Source: Cellulomonas terrae
GTDB lineage: Bacteria; Actinomycetota; Actinomycetes; Actinomycetales; Cellulomonadaceae
Direction: 5' to 3'
Assembly: GCF_007990265.1 (NCBI RefSeq)
Contig: NZ_BJWH01000008.1
Location: 62,001 to 126,000 of the forward strand
Length of the DNA: 64,000 bases
Shown here one piece after another: positions 41,255 through 50,147 of this stretch; position 1 is the first letter of the stretch, and each line of letters starts with the position of its first letter. Below the pieces are notes generated by a model that had not been told where the DNA came from, searched no databases, and saw only the letters and a list, made by a program, of their open reading frames with translations. A program made the translations under genes and the position numbers.

Positions 41255-41836
41255 ATGGCCGAGGTCCTGCTCTTCCACCATGCCCAGGGACTCACATCCG
41301 GTGTCCGTGACTTCGCGGACACGCTCCGGGCCGCCGGTCACACCGTGCACGTGCCGGACCTGTTCGACGGGCACACGTTCGAGGACATCGAGTCGGGTCT
41401 CGCGTACGCCGGCGAGGTCGGCTTCCCGACCGTGCTCGGGCGGGGGCAGGCCACGGTCGACACCCTGCCCGAGGGGCTCGTGTACGCCGGCTTCTCGCTC
41501 GGCGTCCTGCCGGCGCAGATGCTCGCCCAGACGCGCCCCGGTGCGAAGGGTGCGCTGTTCTTCCACTCGTGCGTGCCGACCTCGGAGTTCGACAGCCCGT
41601 GGCCGAAGGGCGTGCCCGTGCAGATCCACGGCATGGACGCCGACCCGTTCTTCGCCGGAGAGGGCGACATCGACGCCGCCCGTGCGCTGGTGAAGGAGGC
41701 CCCCGAGGACGCGGAGCTCTTCGTCTACCCGGGCGAGGAGCACCTGTTCGCCGACAGCAGCCTGTCGTCGTACGACCCCGAGGCAGCGCAGCTCCTGACG
41801 GAACGCACGCTCGCGTTCCTCTCCGCGATCCGGTAG
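41255..41836 (+). CDS. Dienelactone hydrolase-family protein
   Basis: A 193-aa alpha/beta hydrolase. It starts MAEVLLFHHAQGLTSGVRDFADTLRAAGHTVHVPDLFDG, the DLH opening. The nucleophile elbow is AGFSLG with Ser 81, where classical dienelactone hydrolase has a Cys. The expected Asp is in GMDADPFF and the His in PGEEHLF. The substrate is unknown. ATG 41255 is preceded by AAGGAGA. Confidence 0.88.
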   Translation: MAEVLLFHHAQGLTSGVRDFADTLRAAGHTVHVPDLFDGHTFEDIESGLAYAGEVGFPTVLGRGQATVDTLPEGLVYAGFSLGVLPAQMLAQTRPGAKGALFFHSCVPTSEFDSPWPKGVPVQIHGMDADPFFAGEGDIDAARALVKEAPEDAELFVYPGEEHLFADSSLSSYDPEAAQLLTERTLAFLSAIR

Positions 41837-41968
41837 CGGCGCCACCCGGCCGGTCCGCCCGGTCGGTCCCACCCGGACGCCACCGCCCGCCGGATGGGCG
41901 GGACCAAGCCATGGGTGCCGTGGCGGTCCTGCTGCACGTCACCGATGGCTTGTTCGTCGTGCGGGGCG

Positions 41969-42553
41969 TCAGCTGGGTCGCGGGGCGGCCGGGCCCGGGG
42001 GGATCGACGGCGGCAGGTCGGGGTCTGTCGGCGGCTGTCCGGTGCCGGCCCCGGAGACGGTGCCGGTCGCTCCGCCCGTCCCGGCGTCGTTGACGATCGC
42101 CGGGCTGAGGCGGTTGGCCAGCAGGTCGCGGATCTCCTGCAGCAGCAGGATGTCCTCGCTCGGGGCAGCGGGTTCCTCCTCCTCGCCCTTCTTGCGGCGC
42201 GCGGCCAGGGCGTTCAACGGCAGCACGATGAAGAAGTAGACGGCCGCGGCGGTGAACAGGAAGAGGATCAGCGCCTGCAGGATCACGCCGAACGAGAAGA
42301 GGGCGTCGTTGACCTCGAACGACAGTACCTCGCTCATGTCCGGCTGACCGAAGATCGCCGCGATGAGCGGTCCGATGAGTCCCTCGACGATCGACGCCAC
42401 GACCGCGCCGAACGCCGCACCGATGACCACGCCGACGGCGAGCTCGATCGCGTTCCCGCGGGAGATGAAGTCCTTGAACCCCTGGAGCACCTTCGCGGTG
42501 CCCTTCACGCCTTGTCGTGCGCCGTTGATCCCGGAGCTGAGTCGGTCGGTCAC
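41969..42553 (-). CDS. mscL: Large-conductance mechanosensitive channel MscL
   Basis: A 194-aa membrane channel that opens on osmotic downshock. The N-terminal amphipathic helix and TM1 are FKDFISRGNAIELAVGVVIGAAFGAVV, almost invariant in MscL, and TM2 is VILQALILFLFTAAAVYFFIVLPLNAL. The C-terminal tail is longer than in E. coli (136 aa), with a Pro/Gly-rich end. GTG 42553 has GAGGGGG upstream. It lies in the conserved block seen in mycobacteria near Rv0985c. Confidence 0.96.
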   Translation of the reverse strand: MTDRLSSGINGARQGVKGTAKVLQGFKDFISRGNAIELAVGVVIGAAFGAVVASIVEGLIGPLIAAIFGQPDMSEVLSFEVNDALFSFGVILQALILFLFTAAAVYFFIVLPLNALAARRKKGEEEEPAAPSEDILLLQEIRDLLANRLSPAIVNDAGTGGATGTVSGAGTGQPPTDPDLPPSIPPGPAAPRPS

Positions 42554-42616
42554 GTTGCCCCCTCGGGGTGGATGTGGGTAGCCGGCGACCCCCGGACAGG
42601 GTCTCCGGACGGTCGA

Positions 42617-43300
42617 TCATGGCACGACGACCGCCGAGAGCAACGAGGATGCGGCGGCGCCGGCGAGCGCAGGCGCTTCGTCCGGGGACACGGCGAGCAG
42701 CACCGGGACGGAGTCGTCACCGGAGCCGCCGAGGGCCAGCGCGCTCTGCTCGGGCGAGGCCCGACGGGCCACCGGCAGGACGAGTGCCCTCGTCGCGACC
42801 ACCCCACCGGGCCCGCCCTCCGGGGTGGCGGCCAGCACGTCGACCCGCATCCCGGGCGAGAGCAGATCGGCGACGGCCGGGTCGGCGAACCGGACGGTCG
42901 CGACCACGGTGCCGGGCGGTCCACGCACGTCGTCGTCGACGAGCAGACCCGGCAGCACGGGCGTCCCCACCGCGAGCGGGACGGCCGTGGACGCGTCGGC
43001 GACCTCGTCGAGGTCCGTCAGTGCCCCGTCGGGGACGGCCGCGACGGGGAACCGGACCAGCCGCACGTCTGCGCCGGTCAGCGGGGTTCCCGCGGCGAGT
43101 GCGCGCGCCGCGACCAGCACGGGGCTGGTCGGTGGGTCGGCCGGGCGCAGTGCCTGCACCGTGCCCGCGGCGGCGAGCCCGAGGAACACCGCGGCGACGG
43201 CGAACCGGGTGCGCCACAGGGTGGCGCGCAGGGCCAGGGTGAACGGTCGTCGGCGGTGAGGGAGGGGCGGCGGCCGACCGGCGAGCAGGTGCGGGTGCAT
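42617..43300 (-). CDS. SAF-domain (CpaB/RcpC-like) membrane-anchored protein
   Basis: 227 aa. A basic N-terminus is followed by one membrane helix (FAVAAVFLGLAAAGTVQAL), then a SAF domain starting VLVAARALAAGTPLTGADVRLVRFPVAAVPDGALTD and a second beta-rich half. Such proteins are pilus-assembly or cell-envelope factors; no tad/pilus genes are nearby, so its role is unknown. ATG 43300 is the only good start before the helix. It is in line with mscL on the same strand. Confidence 0.85.
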   Translation of the reverse strand: MHPHLLAGRPPPLPHRRRPFTLALRATLWRTRFAVAAVFLGLAAAGTVQALRPADPPTSPVLVAARALAAGTPLTGADVRLVRFPVAAVPDGALTDLDEVADASTAVPLAVGTPVLPGLLVDDDVRGPPGTVVATVRFADPAVADLLSPGMRVDVLAATPEGGPGGVVATRALVLPVARRASPEQSALALGGSGDDSVPVLLAVSPDEAPALAGAAASSLLSAVVVP

Positions 43301-43521
43301 GACGACCGACGCTAGGCGCGTCGGCCCGGGAAGCCCGGCCGGACCTGACGGGACGTGGACAAGCCCTTACTGGGCCGGGCTGAGGGCGGCTCGGCACCCC
43401 CCGAGCCTCACGTCCTCCGCGACGTCCGCACTCCGACAGGGCGGGACCCGCCCGAGTGTCGCGGGACGAGATCGGCGCCCCCACCCGCAGGTGACGGCGC
43501 CGAGGGCTCAGAGGGCGGGGG

Positions 43522-43848
43522 TCAGGACGAGGCCGCGGGCTTCGCTGCCGGGGCCGGGGAGGACGACGTCGACGACGACGTGCTGGAGCTCGACGAGGTC
43601 GAGGTCGAGGTCGACGCAGGAGTCGCGGCGGCCGTCGACGCGGCGGGGCTCAGGGCGGTCGACTTCGCTCCGGCGCGGGCGTTGTTGCGGTAGAAGCCCG
43701 AGCCCTTGAACACGACGCCGACGGAGGAGAAGACCTTGCGCAGGCGGCCCTCGCACTCGGGGCAGACGCTCAGCGAGTCGTCGCTGAACGACTGCACGAT
43801 CTCGAAGGCGTGACCGCATGCCGTGCAGGCGTAGGCGTAGGTGGGCAC
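43522..43848 (-). CDS. ruc: FmdB-type zinc-ribbon chaperone, Ruc/Rv0991c homologue
   Basis: 108 aa. The N-terminal zinc ribbon has Cys 8, 11, 29 and 32 (CTAC...CPEC), followed by the conserved SSVGVVFKGSGFYRNN. The rest is a low-complexity Ser/Thr/Ala/Pro tail. Domain layout and neighbours match M. tuberculosis Rv0991c (Ruc), a redox-switched chaperone whose Cys oxidation activates holding of unfolded proteins; its gene is HrcA-controlled. GTG 43848 has GGGAG upstream. A CIRCE-like element lies between promoter and start, supporting heat-shock control. Confidence 0.86.
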   Translation of the reverse strand: MPTYAYACTACGHAFEIVQSFSDDSLSVCPECEGRLRKVFSSVGVVFKGSGFYRNNARAGAKSTALSPAASTAAATPASTSTSTSSSSSTSSSTSSSPAPAAKPAASS

Positions 43849-43874
43849 TGGGGGTCTCCCGGGGTCGGAAAGGT

Positions 43875-43906
43875 CTGGCACTCGCGTGGTCCGAGTGCCA
43901 ATCGTA
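43875..43906 (-). promoter_or_regulatory. CIRCE-like element (HrcA operator) with -10 box
   Basis: Read on the minus strand the element is TTGGCACTC-N9-GAGTGCCAG (plus 43875-43901). The consensus CIRCE is TTAGCACTC-N9-GAGTGCTAA, so 15 of 18 arm positions agree and the 9-nt spacer is exact. TACGAT (plus 43901-43906) is a suitable -10, placing the element at the transcription start as in groES/groEL promoters. The target is the chaperone gene at 43522-43848. Confidence 0.8.
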
Positions 43907-43991
43907 ACGGTTCGGCCGCGCCGAGCATTCCGCGCGTCCGCGCCGGGCGCTTCGACAGCCGGAGGCGGGGCGGCAAAGTACCCTCCGAAGC

Positions 43992-46559
43992 GTGTCTCGT
44001 CGTCGCCTCGTCCGTCTCGCCCTGACCACCGTCGCCGCGGTGGTCGTCGTCGCCCTCGTCGCGGTGATGGTCACGGCGGTGATCGTCGTGCGCCGGCCGT
44101 TGCCGGAGGTCTCGGGGGAGCAGCAGCTGCCGGGGCTCGACGCCGAGGTGACGGTCACGCGCGACGACCGGGGCGTCCCGACGATCACGGCGACGACGGC
44201 GCAGGACCTGTTCCGGGCGCAGGGGTACGTGGCCGCGCAGGACCGCTTCTTCGAGATGGACTACCGCCGGCACGTGACGTCGGGGCGGCTGTCGGAGCTC
44301 GTCGGCGAGAACCCCGACGCGCTCGCCGCGGACAAGGTGATCCGCACGTTCGGCTGGCGTCGGGTGGCCGAGCAGGAGTGGGGTCTGCTGGAGCAGAGCA
44401 CGCGCGACGCCCTCCAGGCCTACGCGGACGGCGTCAACGCCTACCTCGACGGCCGGGACCCGGGCGCGATCGCGGTCGAGTACTCGGTCCTCGGCGTGCG
44501 GCTGAACGTCAGCGCGCCGGCGGCGTGGGACCCGATCGACTCGCTCGCGTGGCTGAAGGCGATGGCGTGGGACCTGCGCGGCAACTACGACGCGGAGCTC
44601 GAGCGTGCCGCGTCGTTCTCGACGATCGGCGACGTCGCGCGCGTCGACGAGCTGTTCCCGGCCTACCCGCAGGACCTGAACCTGCCCATCCTCACGGCGG
44701 CGGACCTGCCCGCGACGGCCGCGCAGCAGGCGTCCGCGTCGACGACGCCGCTCGACCTCGACAGCGCCGACCTCCAGGCGGCGATGACGTCGGCCGCTGC
44801 CGCGCTGGACGCCGTGCCGCACCTCATGGGCGACGGCGAGGGCGTGGGCTCCAACTCGTGGGTGGTCTCCGGCGCGCTCACCGAGTCGGGCAAGCCGCTG
44901 CTGGCCAACGACCCGCACCTGGGCATCTCCGCGCCGGGCATCTGGGAGCAGATCGGGCTGCGCTGCGACGAGGTCTCCGCGCAGTGCCCGTACGACGTCA
45001 CGGGCTTCGCGTTCGCGGGCATGCCCGGCGTCGTCATCGGCCACAACGCCTCGCTCGCGTGGGGGCTGACGAACCTCGGCGCCGACGTGACGGACTTCTT
45101 CCTCGAGCGCGTCGACGAGGACACCACCCGCCGCGACGGCGCCGAGTCGCCGATCACGGAGCGCGTCGAGGTGATCCACGTCAACGGGGGTGACGACGTC
45201 GAGCTGACGGTCCGGGAGTCGGTGCACGGCCCGCTGGTGTCCGAGGTCCTGGACCTCGAGGGCGTCGGCACCGCACCGGTCCCGGAGGACGCGCCCGGTC
45301 GCCGGTTCGAGGTCGCCCTCGGCTGGACCGCCCTGCAGCCGGGCCGGACCATGGACGCGGTGCTGGCGATGAACGTCGCCGAGGACGCCGCGGACATCCA
45401 GGCGGCCGCCGCGCTGTTCGACGTGCCGTCGCAGAACATCGTCTTCGCGACGACGGACGGCCACATCGGCTACCAGGCGCCGGGTCGCATCCCGGTCCGC
45501 GCGAACGTCGCCGGTGGTCCGGTCCCGTCGGACGGCACCTGGCCGCGGCCGGGCTGGGACAGCAGGTACGAGTGGCAGGGCTTCGTCGACGCGGCCGCCA
45601 TGCCGCGTGCGCTGGACCCCGTCGAGGGTTTCATCGTCACCGCCAACCAGGCCGTCACCCCGGCCGGCGTGGGCCCGTTCCTCACCGACGACTGGGACTA
45701 CGGCTACCGCGCGCAGCGGATCCGGGAGCTCCTCACGGACGCCGTGTCGGACGGCAAGGTCGGCGTCGCGGACATGGGCCGGATCCAGGTCGACAAGCAC
45801 AGCCCGTACGCGGACGTGCTGGTCCCCGTGCTGCTGTCGCTCGACATCGACGACTCGTTCTACGACGACGGTCAGGAGCTGCTGCGGACCTGGGACCGCG
45901 TGCAGTCGGTGGACTCGGCGGCGGCGGCGTACTTCGCGGCGGTCTGGGCGGACATCCTGGCGTCCGCCTTCGCGGACGACCTCCCCGACGGGTACGGGCC
46001 CTCGGGCGGCTCGCGGTGGCTCGAGGTGGTCCGCCGGCTGGTCGACGAGCCCGCGTCGCCCTGGTGGGACGACAAGTCGACGCCCGGTGTGGTGGAGGGC
46101 CGCGACGAGGTGCTGACCCGCGCGATGGTCGCCGCCCGTCGCGAGCTGACCGCGGCGCTGGGCCGCGAGGCGACGGACTGGCGCTGGGGTCAGCTGCACC
46201 CCGCCGCACCCGAGCACCCCGTGCTCGGCGGGACGTCGCTGCCCGGCGTGGTCCGGAACCTCGTCAACCCCGACCCGGTGGCCGTCGGCGGGGGGTCCTC
46301 GATCGTGGACGCCACCGCCTGGAACGCCAGCTCCGGCTCGTTCGCCGTGACCGCGGCTCCCTCGATGCGCATGGTCGTCGACCTGGGCGACCTCGACGCG
46401 TCGACGTGGGTGACGCTGACCGGCGCGTCAGGCCACCCGGCGAGCGTGCACTACGCCGACCAGCTCGGTCCGTGGTCGCGCGGCGAGACGTTCCCGTGGC
46501 CGTTCACGCAGGCCGCGACCGAGGCGGACGCCCGCGACCGGCTCACCTTCACGCCGTGA
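43992..46559 (+). CDS. Penicillin-acylase family Ntn-hydrolase, membrane anchored
   Basis: 855 aa. An N-terminal membrane helix (residues ~8-33) is followed by the alpha-chain and then the self-cleavage site GVGSNSWVVSG; Ser 287 would become the nucleophile after cleavage. PLLANDPHLG and the NxxLAWGLTN segment are family typical. Activities range from penicillin and cephalosporin acylases to AHL lactone acylases, so quorum quenching or amide recycling are possible. GTG 43992 follows TACCCT by 7 nt. It is inserted in an otherwise conserved gene order and overlaps the next gene by 11 nt. Confidence 0.92.
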   Translation: MSRRRLVRLALTTVAAVVVVALVAVMVTAVIVVRRPLPEVSGEQQLPGLDAEVTVTRDDRGVPTITATTAQDLFRAQGYVAAQDRFFEMDYRRHVTSGRLSELVGENPDALAADKVIRTFGWRRVAEQEWGLLEQSTRDALQAYADGVNAYLDGRDPGAIAVEYSVLGVRLNVSAPAAWDPIDSLAWLKAMAWDLRGNYDAELERAASFSTIGDVARVDELFPAYPQDLNLPILTAADLPATAAQQASASTTPLDLDSADLQAAMTSAAAALDAVPHLMGDGEGVGSNSWVVSGALTESGKPLLANDPHLGISAPGIWEQIGLRCDEVSAQCPYDVTGFAFAGMPGVVIGHNASLAWGLTNLGADVTDFFLERVDEDTTRRDGAESPITERVEVIHVNGGDDVELTVRESVHGPLVSEVLDLEGVGTAPVPEDAPGRRFEVALGWTALQPGRTMDAVLAMNVAEDAADIQAAAALFDVPSQNIVFATTDGHIGYQAPGRIPVRANVAGGPVPSDGTWPRPGWDSRYEWQGFVDAAAMPRALDPVEGFIVTANQAVTPAGVGPFLTDDWDYGYRAQRIRELLTDAVSDGKVGVADMGRIQVDKHSPYADVLVPVLLSLDIDDSFYDDGQELLRTWDRVQSVDSAAAAYFAAVWADILASAFADDLPDGYGPSGGSRWLEVVRRLVDEPASPWWDDKSTPGVVEGRDEVLTRAMVAARRELTAALGREATDWRWGQLHPAAPEHPVLGGTSLPGVVRNLVNPDPVAVGGGSSIVDATAWNASSGSFAVTAAPSMRMVVDLGDLDASTWVTLTGASGHPASVHYADQLGPWSRGETFPWPFTQAATEADARDRLTFTP

Positions 46560-47187
46560 TGAGGTGCCACTCCAGCGGCGTGGCGACCGCGTCGACCAGG
46601 CGGTCGTGGCGTTCGCGGGGCAGCGGGCGCCGCGCCGCGTCGTAGAGCTCCTCGGGGAACACCAGCGCGACGACGGGGGCCCCCGGCCGCAGGTGCTCGA
46701 GCGCCCGGTCGTACCAGCCGCCGCCCTGACCGAGTCGTGCACCCGTGGTGTCGACGGCCAGCGCGGGGGCGATCACGACGTCGGCGTCGGCGAGCGCCGC
46801 CGCGCCGAGCGTGGGACCACCGGGCTCCGGCGGGCGGCCCGGGGCGCGCTCGCGCAGGTCGTCGGGGCCGGCGTACTCGGCCCACTCGCGCTGCAGCCCG
46901 CTGCCCAGCACCGGCAGGAGGAGGCGGACGCCGCGCGCCGCGAGGGCCTCGAGCAGCGGACCGGTGCCGGGCTCGGTGACGCGGGACGCGTACACGGAGG
47001 CGCAGGTGGCGTCGGCGACCGCGGGGATGGTGAGCACGACGTCGGCGAGTGCGTGGGCGGCCGCCTCGCGCTGCCGGACCGAGCGGATCTTGCGCGCGTC
47101 GCGGATGGCCACCCGGAGCCGTTCCTTGACGTCCTCGACCTCGTCCCCCTCGGACACGCGCGGATACGGCTGGGCGACGCTGCTCAT
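46549..47187 (-). CDS. 5-formyltetrahydrofolate cyclo-ligase
   Basis: A 212-aa enzyme that converts 5-formyl-THF to methenyl-THF with ATP. Motifs are KERLRVAIRDARKIRSV at the N-terminus, VIAPALAVDTTGARLGQGGGWYDRAL (the family signature) and the C-terminal EWHLITA. ATG 47187 is the likely start. It is divergent from galU, exactly as Rv0992c is from Rv0993, which supports orthology. The convergent 3' end overlaps the penicillin-acylase-like gene. Confidence 0.93.
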   Translation of the reverse strand: MSSVAQPYPRVSEGDEVEDVKERLRVAIRDARKIRSVRQREAAAHALADVVLTIPAVADATCASVYASRVTEPGTGPLLEALAARGVRLLLPVLGSGLQREWAEYAGPDDLRERAPGRPPEPGGPTLGAAALADADVVIAPALAVDTTGARLGQGGGWYDRALEHLRPGAPVVALVFPEELYDAARRPLPRERHDRLVDAVATPLEWHLITA

Positions 47188-47308
47188 GAGAACAGTGTCG
47201 CCCACCCGACGACAGCCCGACGACCGACCGAGGGATGAGTTGTGACCTCGTCCACGTGGTGACGGACACCACAGCGCAACCTCCGGAACCGCGGTTATGG
47301 TCCCTGTC

Positions 47309-48223
47309 ATGACGATCCACAAGGCAGTCATCCCCGCCGCAGGACTGGGTACCAGGTTCCTGCCCGCCACGAAGTCGACGCCCAAGGAGATGCTCCCGGT
47401 CGTCGACAAGCCGGCCATCCAGTACGTCGTGGAGGAGGCCGTGAAGGCCGGCCTCGACGACGTGCTGCTGATCACCGGCCGGTCCAAGCGCACGCTCGCC
47501 GACCACTTCGACGCCGTGCCGGAGCTCGAGGCCGCCCTGGAGGCCAAGGGCGACCTGGAGCGGTTGGCCAAGGTCCGCGAGTCCACCGACCTCGGTCACG
47601 TCCACTTCGTCCGCCAGGGCCAGCCGAAGGGCCTGGGCCACGCCGTGCTCCAGGCGAAGCACCACGTCGGGCAGGAGCCGTTCGCGGTCCTGCTCGGTGA
47701 CGACCTGATCGACGAGCGCGACGAGCTGCTCAGCACGATGCTCGCCCTGCAGGAACGGACCGGCGGCTCGGTCATCGCCCTGCTGGAGGTCCCGCCCGCG
47801 CAGATCTCGATGTACGGCTGCGCGGCGGTCGAGGAGCTCGACGGTGCGGCCGACCCCGACCAGGTCCGCATCACCGCGCTCGTCGAGAAGCCCCCGGCGG
47901 ACGAGGCCCCCAGCAACCTCGCCATCATCGGTCGCTACGTGCTGCACCCCGCGGTGTTCGAGGTGCTGGAGAACACGGCGCCCGGTCGCGGCGGCGAGAT
48001 CCAGCTGACCGACGCGCTCGCGACCCTCGCCGGCCTGCCGGCGTCCGAGGGCGGCGGCGTGTACGGGGTGGTGTTCCGTGGTCGTCGCTACGACACCGGG
48101 GACCGGCTGGACTACCTCAAGGCCGTCGTCCAGATCGCGGTGGACCGTCCCGACCTGGGGCCCGACTTCCGTGCCTGGTTGGGCGACTTCGCGGGGACTC
48201 TCGGTAAGCCGCTGTCCGACTGA
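47309..48223 (+). CDS. galU: UTP-glucose-1-phosphate uridylyltransferase
   Basis: A 304-aa GalU that makes UDP-glucose. The N-terminal signature AVIPAAGLGTRFLPATKSTPKEMLPVVDKPAIQYVVEEAV is essentially invariant, with Lys residues for phosphate binding. ATG 47309 lies 7 nt after TATGGT, so a leaderless mRNA is likely; an in-frame ATG at 47297 would lie inside that box. It starts the run galU, moeA, rimJ and a membrane gene. Confidence 0.96.
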   Translation: MTIHKAVIPAAGLGTRFLPATKSTPKEMLPVVDKPAIQYVVEEAVKAGLDDVLLITGRSKRTLADHFDAVPELEAALEAKGDLERLAKVRESTDLGHVHFVRQGQPKGLGHAVLQAKHHVGQEPFAVLLGDDLIDERDELLSTMLALQERTGGSVIALLEVPPAQISMYGCAAVEELDGAADPDQVRITALVEKPPADEAPSNLAIIGRYVLHPAVFEVLENTAPGRGGEIQLTDALATLAGLPASEGGGVYGVVFRGRRYDTGDRLDYLKAVVQIAVDRPDLGPDFRAWLGDFAGTLGKPLSD

Positions 48224-48249
48224 CCTGCTTTTCCGGGCACAATGCCCGG

Positions 48250-49485
48250 ATGAGATCGGTCCAGGATCACCTCGCGGCCGTGCTGGCCTCCGTCGGACCG
48301 GTCGCACCGCTCGACGTCGTGCTCCGTGACGCCGTCGGCTGCATCCTCGCCGCCGACGTCACGGCCACGCACGACCTGCCGGCGTTCGCGCTCGCGGCGC
48401 GCGACGGGTACGCCGTCGCCGCGTACGAGACCGCGGGCGCCGGCTACGCGAGCGCCCAGTCGCTGCCCGTCGCGCACGACGTCCGGCCGGGCGCCGGTCC
48501 GCTGCGGCTGGTGCCCGGCACCGCGGTGCGGGTCGCGTCCGGTGGGGCGCTCCCGATCGGGGCCGACGCCGTCGTCCCCCTGGAGGAGACCGACCGCGGC
48601 ACGGCACGCGTCGCCATGCAGCGACCCGCCGTGCCCGGCCAGCACGTACGACCCGCCGCGTCCGACGTCCGCGCGGGCGACGTCGTGCTCGAGGCGGGGA
48701 CCCGCCTGGGCGCCCGGCAGCTGGCCCTCGTCGCCTCGATGGGCCGGGGGCGGCTGCGGGTCCACCCGACGCCCCGCGTGGTGCTGCTCTCGGTCGGCGA
48801 CGAGCTCGTCGAGCCCGGCACGCACGCCGACCGGTCGGGGCACGGGGTCTTCGAGACCGACGGGCACGCCCTCGAGGCCGCCGTCCGGGACGCCGGTGCC
48901 GCGGCGGTCCGGGTCGGCATCCTCGGGGACGACCGGGCGGTCCTGCGGGAGGCCATCGAGGACCAGCTGGTCCGCGCCGACCTGCTCGTCATCACCGGCG
49001 GCCTGTCCGAGCTGACCGACGACACGGTCAAGGACGTGCTGGCCACGATGGGCAGCGTGCGGCTGGACCAGGTCGCGATGACGCCCGGCCAGCGGCACGG
49101 GTTCGGCACCGTGGCGGACGACCTGGCCAGCGACAAGTCCGTCCCGATCTTCGCGCTCCAGGGGCACCCCGTCGCCGCGCAGGTCTCGTTCGAGGTGTTC
49201 GTCCGTCCGGCGCTGCGTGCGATGGCCGGGCACGCCGAGGTGTTCCGACCATCGGTCGCGGCCGAGGCCGTCGAGGGTTGGGTCTCCCCACCGGGGCTGC
49301 GGCAGTTCGTGCCCGCGACCGTGCTCGGGTCCCCGGAGGAGGGCTACCGGGTGACCCCGATCGGTGACCCGTCGGCGCCGACGGTCAGCGCGCTCGCCCA
49401 CGCCAACGCGCTCGCGGTGGTGGGTGAGCAGGACCTGACCGTGCACCCCGGACAGGTGATCCACTGCCTGGTCCTGGAGGGCTGA
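48250..49485 (+). CDS. moeA: Molybdopterin molybdotransferase MoeA/Glp
   Basis: A 411-aa enzyme that inserts molybdate into molybdopterin-AMP. The N-terminal VQDHLAAVL, LPAFALAARDGYAV (MoeA domain I), the MoCF domain TPRVVLLSVGDELVEPGT and ITGGLSELTDDTVKDVL are present. The actinobacterial Glp branch pairs with GlpR and gephyrin-like proteins in cell division, so a role beyond cofactor synthesis is possible. ATG 48250 follows CACAAT by 7 nt (leaderless type). It overlaps rimJ by TGATG. Confidence 0.94.
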   Translation: MRSVQDHLAAVLASVGPVAPLDVVLRDAVGCILAADVTATHDLPAFALAARDGYAVAAYETAGAGYASAQSLPVAHDVRPGAGPLRLVPGTAVRVASGGALPIGADAVVPLEETDRGTARVAMQRPAVPGQHVRPAASDVRAGDVVLEAGTRLGARQLALVASMGRGRLRVHPTPRVVLLSVGDELVEPGTHADRSGHGVFETDGHALEAAVRDAGAAAVRVGILGDDRAVLREAIEDQLVRADLLVITGGLSELTDDTVKDVLATMGSVRLDQVAMTPGQRHGFGTVADDLASDKSVPIFALQGHPVAAQVSFEVFVRPALRAMAGHAEVFRPSVAAEAVEGWVSPPGLRQFVPATVLGSPEEGYRVTPIGDPSAPTVSALAHANALAVVGEQDLTVHPGQVIHCLVLEG

Positions 49486-50084
49486 TGGTGACGGGATGGC
49501 CCGCCGTGCTCGTCGAGGGTGACGTGCGCCTGCGTCCGTTGCGCCGCCGCGACCAGGACACGTGGATGGCGCTGCGCGCGCAGAACGCCGCGTGGCTCGA
49601 GCCGTGGGACGCCACGAGCCCCGTGCCCGTGACGGGTCCGCGGCCGTCGTTCGGCACCTTCGTGCGGACCCTGTCCGCGCAGGCCCGCGCCGGGGTCACG
49701 CTGCCCTTCGCGGTCGACCACGCCGACCGCCTCGTCGGTCAGCTGACGGTCTCGTCGATCACGTACGGCTCCCTGCGGTCCGCGGCCATCGGGTACTGGG
49801 TGTCCGAGCACGTCGCCGGGCTCGGCATCACCCCGACCGCCGTCGCGCTGGCCACCGACCACTGCTTCGAGACGCTCGGCCTGCACCGCGTCGAGATCAA
49901 CATCCGCCCCGAGAACGGCCCGTCGCTGCGCGTCGTCGAGAAGCTGGGGTTCCGCGACGAGGGCGTGCGCGAGAAGTACCTGCACATCCAGGACAAGTGG
50001 TGCGACCACCGCACGTTCGCCCTGACCGTCGAGGACGTCCCCGACGGGCTCCTGCGGCGCTGGCGGTCGCGCACTGTCGGGTGA
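49485..50084 (+). CDS. rimJ: GNAT N-acetyltransferase, RimJ/RimL type
   Basis: A 199-aa GNAT enzyme that acetylates the N-terminus of a protein such as ribosomal S5. Core motifs are LRPLRRRDQDTW, AAIGYWVSEHVAGLGITPTAVALATDHCFETLGLHRVEINIRPENGPSLRVVEKLGFRDEG; the acetyl-CoA loop is HVAGLGITPT. The exact substrate is not provable from sequence. ATG 49485 shares bases with the moeA stop. Confidence 0.9.
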   Translation: MVTGWPAVLVEGDVRLRPLRRRDQDTWMALRAQNAAWLEPWDATSPVPVTGPRPSFGTFVRTLSAQARAGVTLPFAVDHADRLVGQLTVSSITYGSLRSAAIGYWVSEHVAGLGITPTAVALATDHCFETLGLHRVEINIRPENGPSLRVVEKLGFRDEGVREKYLHIQDKWCDHRTFALTVEDVPDGLLRRWRSRTVG

Positions 50085-50147
50085 CGCACAGGCCGACACG
50101 CCGTGGTGGTCCCCGGACGGCGCCGCCCTGACGCCTACCGTCGTGAC

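Noticed and set aside
43770-46217. 815-codon minus-strand frame opposite the penicillin-acylase-like gene
   Set aside because: Low-complexity shadow translation; no start signal or domain.
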